From Agrostemma githago (Eukaryota > Streptophyta > Magnoliopsida > Caryophyllales > Caryophyllaceae): DNA of 64,000 bases. The notes beneath the pieces are model-generated. The model saw nothing but the letters and a program-made list of their open reading frames with translations. It did not search any database and had not been told where the DNA came from. Every line of letters starts with the position of its first letter. The first letter of the stretch is position 1. The position numbers and the translations under genes were made by a program. The stretch spans positions 36,818,678 to 36,882,677 of the forward strand of contig OY288243.1 of assembly GCA_958450325.1 (NCBI GenBank), given 5' to 3'. Positions 47,045 to 58,519 of the stretch are shown here, piece by piece.

Positions 47045-47972
47045 ATTTGGCTTTACGAGAGGCTATCAGTGATATATCCTCCTCTTGATGCGAGCAACTA
47101 CCGTCATAACCAGGTGATGACGAGGAGGCGGACCATCGACTTTTCTCGTCAGATAACCCAGAAGTATTGGGACGAGGTGTTGTCTTTTCACAGTGGCCCG
47201 TTAATTCGATGGGTAGTGCCGTGGTGGCCCATCTATCTTTGGACTGGCTTGGACCCGTGAGATAGAGCTCGCTATCAGGTAATATTGTCCTTCAGGCAGA
47301 CAGTTCACCTCTATCCGGACCGCATACTAAGACAGTATGGGTGGACTCAGCGGATCCCTGAAGTCGAAGCAGTTGTGAGTGACCCTACCCAACTGACCGA
47401 TGTAATGTGCGATAACTGGATGCAAAGATGGTACACCCGGCATACTTGGCCTATTACCAAATCTCACCACTCGACCTGGGTTTCAGATTCATATGTAAAG
47501 TGGACTAAAGCGGCTGATGCCAAAGCCCGAGCTGCTCTGAAGGTTGATGAGGCTTTTGACCTGCTGCGAAGGGAGCAAGCTAAAGACAACAGGGGCTTCT
47601 TCGACGAAGGAGACACCCTGGCTACTACGGTCCGATTAATGTCAGGCCACAAGAAGAAGACCAAGACTCAAGCTGGAGGGTCTAGTGCTAAGGGTGCTTG
47701 GGGGAAAGTGAGCCCCCAGACTGACTTGGAGAGGAGACTGGGCCCAAAACTAGCCGTGCAGGACCGACTTGGCCCACGGGATAGATAGGCTACCCGAGCA
47801 CGTGCGGGCTCGACTTGGACCGGAGACTGTTGCAGAAGACCCGTTGTCAAAGAAACGGGTTCGAGCTAAGGAGGTTCCCCTCGTGATTCGGGAACGCTCG
47901 TCCCCGCCCCGGCGACCTCGGGCTCCCCGCGACCCAAAGGACAAAGGAAAGGGCAAGATGCCTGGATATTAG

Positions 47973-48358
47973 CCTCCTTGTTTTATTATTTAGATATTAT
48001 TACTATTTTTTTGGTGTGATTTTTTTGTGTATGCCGTTTTGGCTTTTTTTTTTGTAATTCCCGAGTTCATCGTTTTTTTTTTTAATAAAGACGTATTAAA
48101 ATACCGTTCCTGTCTTTTCGTTTATTGCAACGGTTGTACCCTTTTGAGGGGTCACCTACGTATCCACAATTAGCGGAATCAAACCAAACGTAGTTCAAAA
48201 TTGATTTTTTTTGCAATTTTCGAAATACATCAAGATTATTAATTCGAGATGTGCGACAGTAGAATAATTAATTCTAACTTATTGACTTGTCTGTAATTTT
48301 GAAAATTTATAAAAGACAAATTTTTTATAAATTTTTGTAAATGACATTGAGATAGGGT
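47973..48358. other. Convergent 3' region of element B
   Basis: Holds the likely poly(A) signal of the antisense gene (AATAAA, 48084-48089) and a block shared with element A (48150-48198 versus 15661-15714, cctacgtatcc ... cgtagttca). The stop of the oppositely oriented pol lies at 48359, so the two transcription units converge here. Confidence 0.5.
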
Positions 48359-51113
48359 TTATGGGTAGTAGCGCTTCAACTGGTCCAAGTTGGTTGGGTT
48401 GACGAACTCGTTCCCGTCCAAGTCTGTCAGCATCACCGCTCCTCCTAATAGGACCTTCTTGACTAAGTATGGCCTAGCCCAATTGGGTTTGAATTTCCTT
48501 CTTAGGTTAAGGCACAAACCGATTTTAGGACCAAATCTCCCTCTTTGATGTTTCTGGGCCTAACCCTTTTGTTGAAAGTCCGTTGGATCCTCTTTTGATA
48601 TATTTGGATATTGTTGAGGGCCCGGGATCGCCGTTCGTCTAAAAGAACTAGCGAATCGTATCGGGCTTGGACCCAATCTGCTTCCGGCACTTGGCTATCA
48701 AGTAAAATCCGGAGGGACGACACTTCTAGCTCAACCGGCTGGACTGCTTCCATTCCATATGTCAAATAATATGGAGTTGCTCCGATCGCGGTGCGAATTG
48801 ACGTCCGATACCCCCCAGTGAGCGAAGGGTATTTTGTCGGGCCAATCCCGATAATTCTCAGCCATCTTTTTAAGTATGGTGACAATTGTTTCATTAGCCG
48901 CTTCTACCGCTCCGTTTGTTTGGGGGTGGTAGGGAGAAGATGTATGTCTCTGAATTTTGTATTTCGCTAGCAACGCAGCGGTTTCAGCTTGGAAATGGGT
49001 CCCGTGATCACTGATAAACTCATGTGGGATCCCGTATCGGCATATAATCTTATTCTGGATAAATTTGGCCACGTGCTTGGCGTTCAAGACAGGGTACGAC
49101 TCGGCTTCGACCCATTTGGTGAAATAATCGATGGCCACCAAAATGAAGCAATGACCTCCCGTCCCGGAAGGATGCACCTTTCCAATTATATCAATACCCC
49201 ATGTTGAAAATGGCCATGGTGATGTCATGGTATATAATAGGAAAGATGGCAAATGCTGTACATTGGCAAAGATCTGACAGTTATGGCAGTGTTTGACATA
49301 TAACTGACAGTCTGTTTCCATGGTGTTCCAGTAATATCCGAGCCTCATGATTTTTCGGGCCAACATATGGGCATTCATATGTGGACCGTTTTCACCATCG
49401 TGTACTTCGGCCATAACCTTTTTGGCCTGTATTTTATCGATGCACAGGAGTAGAGCCCCTTGTGCCGTCTTTTTGTATAGCTGCCCGTCGTCTGTGCGAA
49501 CAAATTGGGTTGCCAATCTTTGCAAGGCTTTCTTGGCCCGGTTTTCAGTTTCCGGGGGATACTCTCCCGTTGCCAAGTAGGTTAGGACCGGCTGATACCA
49601 AGGTTCTGGGTCAGTTATCTCGATGTCCTGGATGGCGTGCACATACGCCTGCTCGGACCGCCTTTCGACGCAGATTGGCATGCTGGTTAGGTGCTCCGGG
49701 ATATTCAGCAGGGACGCTAATTTGGAAAGTGCAGCTGCAAATTGATTTTCTTCCCGGGGTAGATAGATATATTTTACCTTCTGGAATTGTTTCTCTAGAA
49801 CCCTTACCCGTCCTTGGTAAGCCATGAGATTGGCGTTCCGAGTTTTCCATTTTTGGAGCGCTTGATTGATGGCCAGTGACGAGTCACCATGGACTCGGAG
49901 GTTCGTTACCCCCAATTCGGCGGCGGCTTGCAACCCGTGAATAAATGCTTCGTATTCGGCTGCGTTATTGGTCACGTCAAAGTCCAATTTGATGTATAAG
50001 GGGGTGTGTTCCCCTCGTGGTGAGATTAGCAGGATTCCGATCCCAAATCCTCAGAAGTTGGATGCCCCATCAAAATACAAATCCCATGTTTTGGTGTCAG
50101 TATAGAATATGTCTTCATCGGGAAAGGCCCAAGTATCGGTATGCCCTTCTTCAGATATCGGGCTATCGGCGAGGAACTCGGCTACTACCCGGCCTTTGAT
50201 GGCTTTTAATGGTACAAACTTGAGGTCAAACTCAGCTAACATTAAAGTCCATCTGGACATTCTGCCATTAAGGATGGTCTTCTCGAACAGGTACTTGATA
50301 GGATCCATTTTGGATAATACATGTACCTCATGACTTAGCAAGTAGTGTCGGAACTTTTTAGTGGCCCAAACCAATGCGAGGCACGTTTTCTCGAGCATTG
50401 TATACTTGCACTCGTATTCTAGGAACATTTTACTGATGTAGTAAATAGCCCGTTCCTCCGAATCGACTGTCTGAGCCAGCATAGCCCCCATGGCTGTCTC
50501 GGTCGTTGTTAGGTATAACGACAAAGGCAGACCGGGTTGAGGTGACATTAATACCGGCGGTGCAGACAGTATCTCCTTGATTTTGTCAAAAGCCGTTTGA
50601 CATTTATCGTCCCACAGTACCCGTTCTCCTATCTTCAGTTTTTTGAAAATGGGCTCGCATACCATGATTAACTTTGAAATGAACCGGCTGATGTATTGGA
50701 CTTTCCCGACAAACCCCCTTATTTCTTTTTCGCTCTTGGGTGGTTGCATCTCGGTGATGGCTTTGATTTTTGCTGGGTCGACCTCGATGCGGCGTTGGCT
50801 AACGATATGGCCCAGTAATTTGCCTGATGTTACCCCGAAACTGCACTTTTGAGGGTTTAGTCTCATGTTGTATTTGCGCAGTCGGATAAAGAATTTTCTT
50901 AGGGCCGCAATGTGCCCACTCCTGTCTTTGGACTTAACGATCATATCGTCCACGTAGACCTCCACTTCTTTGTGCATCATGTCATGTAATAAAGTAGTGG
51001 CGGTCCGTTGGTAAGTGGCCCCAGCATTGATGAGCCCAAATGGCATAACAGTGTAACAGTAAGTACCCCAAGGTGTAATGAAGGTGGTCTTACTCATATC
51101 CTCTTCTGCCATC
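48359..51113 (-). pseudogene. pol: Pol of element B: RT, RNase H and integrase, broken
   Basis: Read on the minus strand. RT (from 51113) has FITPWGTYCYTVMPFGLINAG and the catalytic YVDD (50956-50945), then the connection and RNase H. It continues into a second, archaeal-type RNase H start (LYFDGASN, NNAAEYEAF, VHGDSS) typical of the Tat lineage. Integrase follows, with an HH-CC zinc finger (ending KHCHNCQ) and a DDE core (WGIDIIG; FISDHGTHF; NGAVEAANE). The C-terminus ends in QLKRYYP with the stop at 48359. Lesions: an in-frame TGA at 50051-50053 (TTC TGA GGA, consistent with CGA to TGA), a one-base gain in a G run near 48816 that shifts the integrase frame, and another shift near 48505. The N-terminal half of RT is displaced by the insertion at 51114. 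Confidence 0.85.
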
Positions 51114-52051
51114 TGTAATGCCCTGGAAATTCTAACGCAATACAGTGGCGGAAACACTATAGAAGTGAGATTATAACACACTGTAACTATGTCATGATAA
51201 AATTTAAATGGTAAAGTCAAACATTAGGCCTTAAATAAAATGACCAAAATTAAAACAATCCACAAAGGGGTTTAACAAATCCACAAGACAAAATTGTAAA
51301 AATAATAATAAGCAGGATCCACAATGCCCGCTAGCCCACACCCGGAAACAAGCATACCTGCCATGTTAAAACATAACAGCCACAATTAGTGGGGAGCAAC
51401 GTCAACGCTCTCCCTGCCGTATGACAGGATTTTAAAAACTGTAATTACTACTATAGAAAAATAGTAAAAATGAAAACAGTAAAACATTATAATGAAAATA
51501 AGCTTTTACTGAAAAACTTCACGTATCGAAACAATATAATAAAAACGAGTTTTCCGAATAAAACATAAAACATTTGCCAACCTGCAAACCAATTTATATC
51601 GATAACAATAAAAATATTCAAAATGGCGTTATGGATAGGAGTAGTGTAGACGGCTAGACTTTCACTAGGAGAATACTAAAAACTAGTTTCGAGAACTTAG
51701 TTCAAACAAATCAAATTTCGGTCTCTAACTAGGCTACTCAACCATAATAGAGCGGCGACTTATAAATACGTGGCCCTAGTTTAAGATAATGCACACCCCT
51801 CCTGGGATTACCTATCACCCAGTTCAACTTATGACGGCGACTTACTGCGAGGCCTAAGCTTAAGGTCAAAATGTACAAAACTCCCGGGATACCTGTCACC
51901 CGGTTCAACAACCAATGTACCGATTCCTGATACACTAGCCTTATAATTGATGGCAAAACCGTAAACCCTAGAATATATTACTCTAACCTCACACTCGTCC
52001 TTATTCCATAACTCCAAAACAAAGCCATTATCGATATTCAAAGATATAATC
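51114..52051 (-). mobile_element. Large-LTR fragment inserted in element B's RT
   Basis: It starts tgtaatgccctggaaattct, the inverted family LTR 3' end, inside the RT coding sequence. ccatc at 51109-51113 is the candidate target copy. It runs collinear with 31853-32745 and 38351-39240 up to ttatcgatattcaaag..ataatc at 52051, where element C interrupts it. The remainder should resume after C, right of the window. No coding: the two 70-90-codon frames are chance. Confidence 0.8.
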
Positions 52052-52718
52052 TGATGGGAGTCGGTTGCCTCTGGCTGCCTGCCAATCAGGCCCCAGGGCA
52101 ACCAGTCCCAGAAGGAGGAAAGGTCTGCCCAGCAGCCTTTCCATCAAAGTCATTGAAATCTCCAAGTGTGGCCCTAATCCCTTGAGCCATCCGCCAAACA
52201 GAGCAAACCAGGCCTCCCGCCTGCTTCCAGGGCGTTCCCGCCTGAACAGAACCGAAGGAGAACCGAGGACCCATCCGTCATTTTGCCTAAGGTAAGGGGA
52301 AATGGGTGGACAAGGTGAGTCCACGTGTCGCGCCAACATCCACCCATTTCCCTCCTCTTCTTTCTCTTTTCCTCTCTCTTGTGGGAAGGTATAAATACTT
52401 ACCCATTTCCCACATAAGAGGGGTTGGATTTTCTCTGTCTAGACTCTTACTCCTAAAAACGCCACCTAGTTCCTCACGAGCTAGGTCCGTCAAGGCATTT
52501 CACGGACTGACTTAGGCATCGGAGAGGGTTTCCTCGGACTACCTCCGAGGCCCTGTGCGTTCATTGTGCAGGGAGCAGGCCATTTCCGCCGGGAAGGTCC
52601 GATCTAGGGAGTGAGAGAAAGGGGAGACCAAGGGAAATCAAACGATCGGTTGTTCACCATTAACCCGATTATACAGCCCGGATCCTAGGCCGGGTAAATT
52701 GTTTCCGTGACCGGAACA
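52052..52718 (+). repeat. Element C 5' LTR (667 bp)
   Basis: TGATGGGAGT to CCGGAACA, followed by the PBS. It contains a G-box/ABRE-like CCACGTGTCGC (52321-52331), a CT-rich tract and a TATA box (52390-52397). It was inserted in the large-LTR fragment after taatc (52047-52051). Confidence 0.8.
52390..52397 (+). promoter_or_regulatory. TATA box of element C LTR
   Basis: TATAAATA, 58 nt downstream of the G-box CCACGTGTCGC at 52321-52331. Candidate promoter for the sense transcript. Confidence 0.6.
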
Positions 52719-52720
52719 AT

Positions 52721-52739
52721 TTGGCGCCGTCTGTGGGGA
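52721..52739 (+). other. Primer-binding site of element C
   Basis: TTGGCGCCGTCTGTGGGGA, 2 nt after the LTR end. This form is common in Tat-lineage elements and differs from the Arg-type PBS of element A. Confidence 0.8.
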
Positions 52740-52807
52740 GCTTACGGTTGTGCTCACGAGTTACCCACTAAAATCAACCACTCATAATCACAAAAACTAA
52801 AACAATT

Positions 52808-53695
52808 ATGCCAGAAATCGTTGATGCCAGTGCAGGAACGGGTCCGACGGTCCCACCGGTGACCCCCCTGTATGGTATGCCGCAGTCGGAGAGAGTTCCT
52901 CCTGTCACGATCTTAGGGGTAGGGGGAACCAGTCTCCTCGGTGGACCTAACACTGCGGTGACGCCTGAGCTGGGGACACTCCCACGACACGCTCTTAATC
53001 TGACCCCAGCTCAGATGGCGCAGGCAGCCGCTTTCTTCTCTGCGATGCTGAACCAGGATTTCACTCCTGAGGACTTGGTGGGCAGGGTCGCATCGGCTCC
53101 CAGGCAACCATCCCCAATTAGAAGGGATGAGGCCGGGGGCACGAGGCGGACCGCCGCCAGGAATGCCCAGAGGAAAGCAAAGAGGACGGCTCAAGCGTAT
53201 GCGCATGTGCAAAGGCGCATTACTGCTGGCAATCCAGAGCCACCTGTTCAGCAGGCGTTCTCCATTCATACAACAAAATCAGCGTCTGGAGGACAGGGAG
53301 GCTTATCCCAAGGATTACTGGAGCGCATGAGGCCCAGGGAGCCCATGTCAAAACGCTTGGGAGAAAGACCCGGCGGAGTTTTCTCCAGGCTAACGCCTGC
53401 AGCCAAGGAACAGTCGGCCCCAGGCTTATCCCAAAGCCTGCAATCCAGACTCAACCGGGGACAACCGCTCGAGTCCAGGTACCATCAGGGTGAGAACCTC
53501 TGCCACTCTCAGAGGAAGAGGCCCAGACAGACCTCCCCGGAAACAGAGGATGAAGCAGCCAGTAGGCCGCCACCAGGGTACCGCTCCCTAGTGCGAGGAA
53601 ACCGACCCCTAAACAATGAGAATCTCACGGTAACCAGTCTGGGAAAGCAGGTCACGACTGGTAGGCAGGCCCACAAAAACCCCGTTGCACCCTGA
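52808..53695 (+). CDS. gag: Gag N-terminal extension of element C
   Basis: 295 codons from the first ATG after the PBS (MPEIVDASAGTG). The protein is Pro/Gln/Arg-rich and largely disordered, with a helical LTPAQMAQAAAFFSAMLNQD segment near residue 68 and a basic stretch near residues 110-135. This is the usual N-terminal part of Tat gag before the capsid domain. It ends at TGA 53693-53695, and the next frame (+1) carries the capsid. The frames overlap over the CCC TGA GGT junction. The simplest reading is a one-base indel near 53690; programmed +1 slippage at this stop is an alternative. Confidence 0.7.
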   Translation: MPEIVDASAGTGPTVPPVTPLYGMPQSERVPPVTILGVGGTSLLGGPNTAVTPELGTLPRHALNLTPAQMAQAAAFFSAMLNQDFTPEDLVGRVASAPRQPSPIRRDEAGGTRRTAARNAQRKAKRTAQAYAHVQRRITAGNPEPPVQQAFSIHTTKSASGGQGGLSQGLLERMRPREPMSKRLGERPGGVFSRLTPAAKEQSAPGLSQSLQSRLNRGQPLESRYHQGENLCHSQRKRPRQTSPETEDEAASRPPPGYRSLVRGNRPLNNENLTVTSLGKQVTTGRQAHKNPVAP

Positions 53696-56399
53696 GGTAC
53701 AAGAGTACCCCATTCCAAAAATCAAAATGCCCACCATCAAATTTGACGGGACGACAGATCCTGAAGACCACCTTGCAGCCTTTGAGAGCCACATGGGCAT
53801 GTATGACGTAGATTATGCCATCTGGTGCAAAGTTTTCCCAACCACCCTGGTAGGACTCGCGCAGGGATGGTTCAGAGACCTCCGCCAGGGGTCAGTCAGG
53901 TTCTTCATAGAGTTGGCTGAAATTTTCCTCAAACAGTATGCCGGAAATAAGAGAAGACGCCTTACCCGTTTCGATCTCATGACCCTGAAACAGAAAAAGG
54001 GTGAGAGTGTGAGGGAATACATGAGAAGGTTTGATCTATCCTACCAGCAGGTTAGGGAGATCGATGATTCCACTGCCGCCTACGCCCTGACAATCTCCCT
54101 ACTTCCAGGGGAAATGAAAAACCAGATGATCAGGGCCCAGCCAGAAACCTTGGCCATGGCCAGGAAGATTGCGGAAGGGTTCATTCTGCAGGAGGAGTTC
54201 CACGGCCTGACGGATGCCCCTGCAGGCCAAACAAAGCCTCAAGGGGGACCGCAGGGTGGAAGGGGCAGAAGTGAGCTAGGCAAGCAAAGGGAAGAGGGAG
54301 ATACTCCCAAGAAGGAGCGCACAGTCTACCAGCCCAGATTCGACAGTTACACTGCTCTGAACAAATCCAGGGCGGAGATCTACGAACTAGAAAAAGAAAC
54401 TGCTAAATGGAACCGCCCGAACAAACCTCGCAGCCCAAAAGGAGACCCCAAGAAATTCTGCACTTTCCACGACTATATAGGCCATACCACCGAAGAATGC
54501 CGTCACCTGAAGGATGAAATTGAGAAATTAATCAGGAACGGATGGTTGGCCAACTACGCAGCTAAGAATAAGTCTCAGAAGGAAGTGTCTGAAAAACCCG
54601 AAGGGTCAGTGCAGAACCGCATGGTGATCCATGTAATTTCAGGGGGTACTGAGGGCCAGCTCAGTCGAAGAGGCCAAAAAAGACAAATGCGCGAGCTAAG
54701 GAACCAGATCTGCTATGCTGAGAAAGCAGGGAGTCCGAGGGGAGTGACATTAAGCATCACCCCCGATGATGCAGGGCGCGTAGTATACCCGCACAGTGAC
54801 CCCTTGGTGCTGTCCCTAGAGATCAGCAACCACATTGTGCGAAGGTGTATGGTGGACACAGGCGCGTACACGAATTTGCTGTATAAGGACGCCTTCGAGA
54901 AAATGGGCCTGGAAAAAAGGCACCTGCGACCTGCCCTCGGATCATTATACGGATTCAGTGGAGCAGGCGTGCTGCCCATGGGAGTCATAGACCTGCCCGT
55001 AACCTTTGGGGAGGGCTCTACTGCCAGGAATGTCAGGGCAACCTTTGTTGTTGTAGACGCAAGATCTGCCTACAACGCCCTAATTGGCAGAGCCACCCTG
55101 GACGAAATCGAGGAAGCCATCTCCATCAGGGCTCTCACCATAGCATATGTCACCGATTTCGGACTAGAAGGGAAGGTGCGCGGGGACCAGGAGTCAGCCA
55201 GACAATGCTACTCCGTGGCCCTGCAAGAACACGAAAAAGAAAGGAAAGGGAAAAGGAAGGCTGACAGTTCCCCCAGCAGGGAGGGCGAGATCCCAGCCAA
55301 CCAACCGGCGCCCGACCACCTAGAGCCAGGGGGCGAAAGCATGTTGGTAGATTTGGAACCGGGCAGACAGGTCCTGATAGGAGCTGACCTGGAAAAATCC
55401 TACCAGGCTGAACTAGTCAAGCTGCTAAAAGAAAACAAAGACGTATTTGCCTATTCTGCAGACGAGATGCCCGGCGTTGATCCATCATGCATCGTTCACA
55501 AGCTGAATGTAAGCGTGGATGCTCGCCCTGTAAAACAGAAGAAACGAAACATGTCTGCGGAAAAAGACGCGGCAATCAAGGAAGAAATTGACAAACTCTT
55601 GAAAGCAGATTTTATTGAGGTCTGTGACTACCCGGAATGGTTGGCGAATGTAGTCATGGTTAAAAAGTCGTCAGGCGCATGGAGAATGTGCGTAGATTTT
55701 ACAAACCTCAACAAGGCCTGCCCGAAAGACTGCTATCCGCTCCCCAGAATCGACCAACTGGTAGACTCCACCAGTGGTTACTCCATGCTGAGCTTCCTAG
55801 ACGCCTTTTCAGGGTTTCATCAAGTATACTTGTGGCAGCCAGACAGGGTGAAGTGTGCGTTCATCACCAGTTCAGGCACCTACATGTACAAGATGATGCC
55901 ATTCGGGCTCAAAAATGCAGGGGCTACATACCAGCGGTTAGTTGATAAAGTGTTCGAGAAACAAAAAGGCAGAAACATCGAGGCTTACGTTGATGACGCC
56001 ATCGTGAAAAGCAGAGAAGACAGAGAACACCTGATAGACCTGCAGGAAACCTTCTGCTCCCTGCGCGCCTACAAAATGAAACTTAATCCGAAAAAGTGTA
56101 CATTTGGAGTCCGCTCCGGCAAATTCCTGGGGTTCTTGATCAGCTCTCGGGGGATAGACGCCAACCCTGAAAAAGTTCAGGCAGTTCTAGACCTTCCTGA
56201 GCCCAAGACCATTAGAGACATCCAACGCCTGACGGGCCGCATGGCCGCCTTAGCACGGTTCGTCGCCCGATCAGCAGACAAGGCCACTCCTTTTTTCGAG
56301 ATACTGAAAGGGAACAAACAGTTCAAGTGGGAGAGCGAGCAGAAAGAGGCCTTTGAGCAATTGAAGGACCATCTTAAGAGGCTCCCCACCCTGGCATGA
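53685..56399 (+). pseudogene. gag-pol: Gag capsid, protease and RT of element C
   Basis: 904 codons; the listed start is a TTG where the frame opens, not a true initiator. The frame is open from 53634. The capsid domain spans residues 12-180 (FDGTTDPEDHLAAFESHM, then ESVREYMRRFDLSYQQVR). A zinc-knuckle-like CTFHDYIGHTTEECRHL lies near 259-275, and the protease active site DTG at 391-393 (MVDTGAYTNLLY). RT occupies about 600-860, with FLDAFSGFHQV and YVDD at 768-771, and the start of RNase H follows. It is interrupted by TGA at 56397-56399 (GCA TGA CCA), which may be a decayed CGA; the same frame continues after it. The element's particle protein, protease and polymerase cannot be made from this copy without readthrough. 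Confidence 0.85.
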
Positions 56400-56618
56400 C
56401 CAGTAGCAGGAGAAAAGCTTTTCCTCTACATTGCAGTGACCAATATAACTGTCAGCGCGGTCATCTTACGAGAAGAGGCAGGCGCCCAGCAACCTATATA
56501 CTTTGTAAGTCATGCGCTGGGGGCAGCTGAGAAGAATTATCCGATGGTCGAAAAAGCCGCCTACGCAGTCATAGTTGCTGCCAGGAAGCTCAGACCTTTG
56601 ACGCGCATCCAGTCGTAG
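56400..56618 (+). pseudogene. RNase H fragment of element C
   Basis: In the same frame as the RT, after the TGA: VAGEKLFLYIAVT, then QQPIYFVSHALGAAEKNY and EKAAYAVIVAARKL. This is the standard Ty3 RNase H segment. It loses frame at about 56600 through a small deletion (aagctcagacctttgacg) and stops at 56616-56618. Confidence 0.75.
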
Positions 56619-56644
56619 TCCTCACCGACCAACCCCTGGAGAAG

Positions 56645-58519
56645 GTGTTGGAAAAATTTGAAAAATCAGGGAGATTGTTGAAGTGGGCAATTGAGCTGAG
56701 TGGGCTAGGTATATCTTACCAGCCGAGAACGGCCATCAAGGCCCAAGCCTTGGCAGATTTTCTGGCTGAGTGCTCCCATTCAGGGGAGGAAGAAACCCCT
56801 GCCAAGGAATGGGTCGTGTATACTGACGGATCCTCGACAGCCAATGGCGCAGGCGCAGGCGTCGTGCTAACCAGCCCAGGAGGGGCCGACTTTGAGCATG
56901 CTCTCAGATTTGCTTTCCCAGCATCAAACAATGAAGCAGAGTACGAAGCAGTACTCGCAGGCGTCAGGCTAGCTAAAGCCGCAGGAGCAGAACGAATTGT
57001 CCTGGCGACAGATTCCCAGCTCATCGCCAACCAAATCAATGGAGAATACGAAGCAAGAGACCAAGCAATGGCCACATACCTGGAGATGGTGAAGGGAGAG
57101 TTATCCGGCCTAAAATCATATGAGGTCAAACAAATCCCCCGATCCCAGAACAACAGAGCAGATGCCCTGTCAAAACTGGCAAGCTCCAGTCTACAGGACA
57201 TCCGGAGATCAGTATGGGTTGACGTTTTACACGAGAAGTCCACTAACCCCTGTCAAATGATTAATACCGTGGAAGAAGAGCTGGAAAGCTGGATGACTCC
57301 CTTCATCCAGTACAAGAGGCATGGTATCTTACCATCGGACTCGTTACAAAAGAGGAAGGTACAGGCTAAAGCAGCCTGGTTCATACTCATTGATGAAGAA
57401 CTTTACAAAAAGTCTTTTACTTATCCCCTGCTCAAATGCCTACGGGCGGATCAGGCCACTGAAGTATTGGAGGATATCCACTCAGGGATTTGTGGACATC
57501 ACATTGGTGGAAGATCACTGGCCCACAAAGCCCTCAGGGCAGGCTACTACTGGCCTACCATGCTGGCAGATGCCAAGAGCCTGACCCAGAAATGCAGGAA
57601 ATGCCAACTCTTTGCCCCATCAATCCATGCCCCGGCCCAGGAACTCAGGCCAATCCTGTCTCCCATCCCCTTCGCTCAATGGGGGATGGACATTCTGGGA
57701 CCCTTCGCGGTGGCCACAGGGGGCAGAAAATTCTTAATTGTCGCCATAGACTACTTCACCAAATGGGTGGAGGCCGAAGCAGTACCCAACATCACTGAGC
57801 CGGCGGTCAGGAAAGTGGTCTGGCGAAATATCATCACCAGATTCGGTCTACCAAAGATGTTGGTATTTGACCATGGCAGGCAATTTGATAATGATCCGCT
57901 GAGAATCTGGCTGGAAAGCCACAACATCTCAGTCGCCTACTCAGCCGTCTGTCATCCCCAAACCAACGGACAGGCGGAAGCAGCCAACAAACAAATCCTA
58001 AACGGCCTGAAGAAAATGGTGGATGACTGCAAGGGTAGGTGGGCTGACGAACTCCCCAGTATACTCTGGTCAATCCGAAGTACCAGAAAAGAGTCTACAG
58101 GCCAGACCCCATTTGGTCTGGTATATGGAGCAGAGGCGCTATTGCCAATTGAGGCGAGAATCCCCTCTCTGCGCTCCCTGCAGTACGACCGGGCTGAAAA
58201 CGAAGCTGCAATGGTCGAAGCCTTGGACCTGGTGAATGAGTTAAGGGAAGAAGCCAGTACCAACATCGCTGCGTACCAGCAGCGAATGAGGAAAGCTTTC
58301 AACAGCAAGGTACGACAAAGGAATTTCCAGATGGGCGAGCTGGTTCTGAGAAAGACGCAGGCGATTGGGAAGTCAAGAGAACATGGAAAGCTAAGTGCCA
58401 ACTGGGAGGGCCCATACCAAGTAACTCGGGTTCTGGGACCAGGCACATACAAAATCGCCAACCTTGAGGGACAAGAGCTACATGGTCACTGGAATACAGA
58501 CACACTAAAGAAATATTAG
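56645..58519 (+). CDS. pol: RNase H / second RNase H / integrase of element C
   Basis: 624 codons open; the TTG start is only where the frame opens. It begins with the end of the Ty3 RNase H (KSGRLLKWAIELS). A second, archaeal-type RNase H, a Tat-lineage hallmark, covers about 55-185 (VVYTDGSS, NNEAEYEAVLAG, LATDSQLIANQI, NRADALSKLAS). The integrase zinc finger (GHHIGGR ... KCRKCQ) lies near 278-320. The catalytic triad is D near 348 (GMDILG), D near 408 (VFDHGRQF) and E near 445 (GQAEAANK). The C-terminus has WEGPYQVTRVLGPGTYKI and no chromodomain. This part is uninterrupted but separated from the RT by a frameshift. Confidence 0.85.
   Translation: MLEKFEKSGRLLKWAIELSGLGISYQPRTAIKAQALADFLAECSHSGEEETPAKEWVVYTDGSSTANGAGAGVVLTSPGGADFEHALRFAFPASNNEAEYEAVLAGVRLAKAAGAERIVLATDSQLIANQINGEYEARDQAMATYLEMVKGELSGLKSYEVKQIPRSQNNRADALSKLASSSLQDIRRSVWVDVLHEKSTNPCQMINTVEEELESWMTPFIQYKRHGILPSDSLQKRKVQAKAAWFILIDEELYKKSFTYPLLKCLRADQATEVLEDIHSGICGHHIGGRSLAHKALRAGYYWPTMLADAKSLTQKCRKCQLFAPSIHAPAQELRPILSPIPFAQWGMDILGPFAVATGGRKFLIVAIDYFTKWVEAEAVPNITEPAVRKVVWRNIITRFGLPKMLVFDHGRQFDNDPLRIWLESHNISVAYSAVCHPQTNGQAEAANKQILNGLKKMVDDCKGRWADELPSILWSIRSTRKESTGQTPFGLVYGAEALLPIEARIPSLRSLQYDRAENEAAMVEALDLVNELREEASTNIAAYQQRMRKAFNSKVRQRNFQMGELVLRKTQAIGKSREHGKLSANWEGPYQVTRVLGPGTYKIANLEGQELHGHWNTDTLKKY

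Larger units (their letters stand above)
46164..47972 (+). pseudogene. Antisense plant-mobile-domain-like gene of element B
   Basis: Exon 1 (46164-46805, 214 codons) starts at an ATG downstream of a TATA box. Its protein has YPFRQMQVDRYFLDACLSYW, then CPLPEEIAAIGGW, then a segment predicted helical. This resembles the plant mobile domain-type proteins (DUF7745-like, from memory) found as extra ORFs in Tat-lineage elements. The intron 46806-47044 has GTATGT...TTTTTCAG borders and phase 0. Exon 2 resumes at IWLYERLSVIYPPLD in the matching frame and includes YPDRILRQYGWTQ, then a basic, Pro/Lys-rich tail. It is broken by an in-frame TGA at 47258-47260 (probably from CGA) and by a frame change near 47785, after which the frame runs to 47972. 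An AATAAA follows at 48084. The role is unknown; it may influence element expression or integration. Confidence 0.65.
42837..51113 (-). mobile_element. Element B: Tat/Ogre-like retrotransposon, 3' half
   Basis: Minus-strand element: 3' LTR 42837-45494, polypurine tract 45495-45507, a plus-strand antisense gene (46164-47972), then integrase, RNase H and RT (48359-51113) in 3' to 5' order. The RT is broken at 51113 by a large-LTR fragment that itself contains element C. The 5' part of pol, the gag, the PBS and the 5' LTR must lie right of the window. It is the same family as A, with shared LTR blocks, an identical polypurine tract and a conserved block 3' of pol. Extra antisense ORFs between pol and the 3' LTR are known in Tat-lineage elements. 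Confidence 0.85.
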
